Below are positions 63,262 through 64,000 of a stretch of 64,000 bases of DNA, piece after piece. The position numbers were made by a program, and so were the translations under genes. The notes beneath the pieces were generated by a model that saw only the letters and a list, made by a program, of their open reading frames with translations, ran no database searches and was not told the origin of the DNA. How positions within the stretch are numbered: position 1 is the stretch's first letter; each line of letters opens with the position of its first letter. The stretch is from Parahaliea mediterranea (lineage in GTDB: Bacteria; Pseudomonadota; Gammaproteobacteria; Pseudomonadales; Halieaceae): the NCBI RefSeq assembly GCF_003402235.1, contig NZ_QEWO01000002.1, forward strand, positions 682,001 to 746,000. The letters are read 5' to 3'.

Positions 63262-64000
63262 AGACAGCCCGGGCGGCCTGCTCGGTGGCTTGGCGGATCA
63301 GCCCCAGGCCGGTGCAGTCGCCGATGGCGATCACCTGTTCGCAGACTCCCGCCAGCTCATCGGCAAGGGTGGTATCGGCAACCGGGTCGCCGGCAATGAT
63401 GGCGGTGTCTGCTGCAAGGCTACCCGGGCGGCCATCGCGGGAAAACTGCACCGCGGCAGGTTCAATACGCTCTACCCGGATGCCGGTGATCACCACCACC
63501 CCCAGGCGGTCGAGGCGCACGGTGTGCTCCTGGCGCCGCTTGGGGCCAACTTCGGGCGCCAGTTCAGCGTGCTCACTGAGCAGGCTCACCCGGCGACCGC
63601 GCCTGGCCACAAACTCCGCCAGTTCCAGCGCCGCGAGGTCTGAACCGATCACACAGACCTGCTTGCCAAAGGGCAGGTAGTGCCGGGTCAGGCAACGCAG
63701 CAGCGCCGGCGTCAAACGGGCCTGTACCGCTGTCTGTAGTTGGCCCGGTGCGGCGGCCGCTAGACGCAGCGGCCAACTGGCCTGTGGCCCGGTACGCACC
63801 TCGCCAGACAGCAACTGGCGCAGTTCGCTACCGGTGAATACCCGCGCGCCGGATGAGCGCGGAATGTCAGGCACACGCACCTGCGCACCGCTGGCAACAA
63901 TAAGCACATCTGGTTGCAGCGCCGCGACCGATTCCCGGCTGGCCGTGGTTTGCAGGCGTACATCCACCGCAAGCCGCGCCAGTTCGCTGCGCAGGTAGTC
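63251..64000 (-). CDS. Old-yellow-enzyme-type flavoprotein, C-terminal part (truncated by window edge)
   Basis: About 249 C-terminal residues of a larger protein that continues past the right window edge. It matches the C-terminal Rossmann half of the 40425-42548 gene: VLIVASGAQVRVPDIP, VCVIGSDLAALELAEFVARR, AIIAGDPVADTTL and VIAIGDCTGLGLIRQATEQA. The FMN barrel and Fe-S site must lie outside. It is co-transcribed with the MFS gene. Confidence 0.88.
   Translation of the reverse strand, partial: DYLRSELARLAVDVRLQTTASRESVAALQPDVLIVASGAQVRVPDIPRSSGARVFTGSELRQLLSGEVRTGPQASWPLRLAAAAPGQLQTAVQARLTPALLRCLTRHYLPFGKQVCVIGSDLAALELAEFVARRGRRVSLLSEHAELAPEVGPKRRQEHTVRLDRLGVVVITGIRVERIEPAAVQFSRDGRPGSLAADTAIIAGDPVADTTLADELAGVCEQVIAIGDCTGLGLIRQATEQAARAVCEL

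Noticed and set aside
1-64000. CRISPR arrays, tRNA/rRNA genes, insertion sequences, phage genes
   Set aside because: No direct-repeat/spacer pattern, cloverleaf, transposase or phage motif was seen. The tandem repeats found are contiguous and lack spacers.

Overview
The window is a stretch of GC-rich chromosome (about two thirds G+C by eye) from a free-living gammaproteobacterium. The gene content (a D-aminoacylase-type amidohydrolase, a PEBP protein, an acyl-CoA dehydrogenase, old-yellow-enzyme flavoproteins, a TonB receptor, hut genes and hexuronate genes) resembles marine Halieaceae/OM60-like bacteria. That placement is an inference from style, not a proven assignment. I see about 58 protein genes, no rRNA or tRNA, no CRISPR array, no insertion sequence and no prophage.

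Layout. 1-3.6 kb: an amidoligase / class I glutamine amidotransferase / DUF3144 operon, divergent from a secreted amidohydrolase. 3.7-9 kb: a SulP anion transporter, an N-acyl-D-amino-acid deacylase with a divergent AraC regulator, and an NTF2-like protein. 9-13.4 kb: an RND efflux pump (permease plus adaptor, no outer-membrane channel). 13.4-18 kb: two repeat-bearing envelope genes, then a large winged-helix / Ser-Thr kinase / TPR fusion. 18-20.3 kb: LysR plus acyl-CoA dehydrogenase. 20.3-22.4 kb: a compositionally foreign LRR lipoprotein. 22.6-26.9 kb: PEBP, an MFS exporter, a small orphan transcription unit, a DUF2975/HTH/small secreted protein operon, and sodB. 27-33.4 kb: a complete histidine-utilisation regulon, hutC-U-H facing hutI-G around a perfect 12-bp palindrome.

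33.4-38.4 kb: an alpha/beta hydrolase, an outer-membrane barrel, a subtilisin-like protease carrying about 48 tetrapeptide [VI]-E-x-x repeats, and a divergent ECF sigma / anti-sigma pair. The sigma and protease promoters both match GGAATA-N15/16-CGTC, which suggests one dedicated envelope or secreted-protease signalling locus. I consider this the most interesting system here. 39-45 kb: SDR, VOC, old-yellow-enzyme flavoprotein, thioesterase, M20 amidohydrolase and a lipoprotein. 45.6-49.1 kb: uxaC and a kdgK-lacI operon sharing an identical 16-bp operator. 49.2-53 kb: divergent diguanylate cyclase and EAL phosphodiesterase. 53-54.8 kb: an OmpA-type lipoprotein and two NTF2-like proteins. 54.8-59.6 kb: a TonB-dependent receptor divergent from a molybdopterin oxidoreductase. 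59.6-61.9 kb: argP, a LysE/ArgO exporter and paiB. 61.9-64 kb: an MFS transporter and the truncated end of a second old-yellow-enzyme flavoprotein.

Short tandem repeats of 12, 15 and 21 bp recur at gene ends and between genes at five places, which looks like a genome-specific habit. All product names rest on motif recognition by eye; no database search was run.
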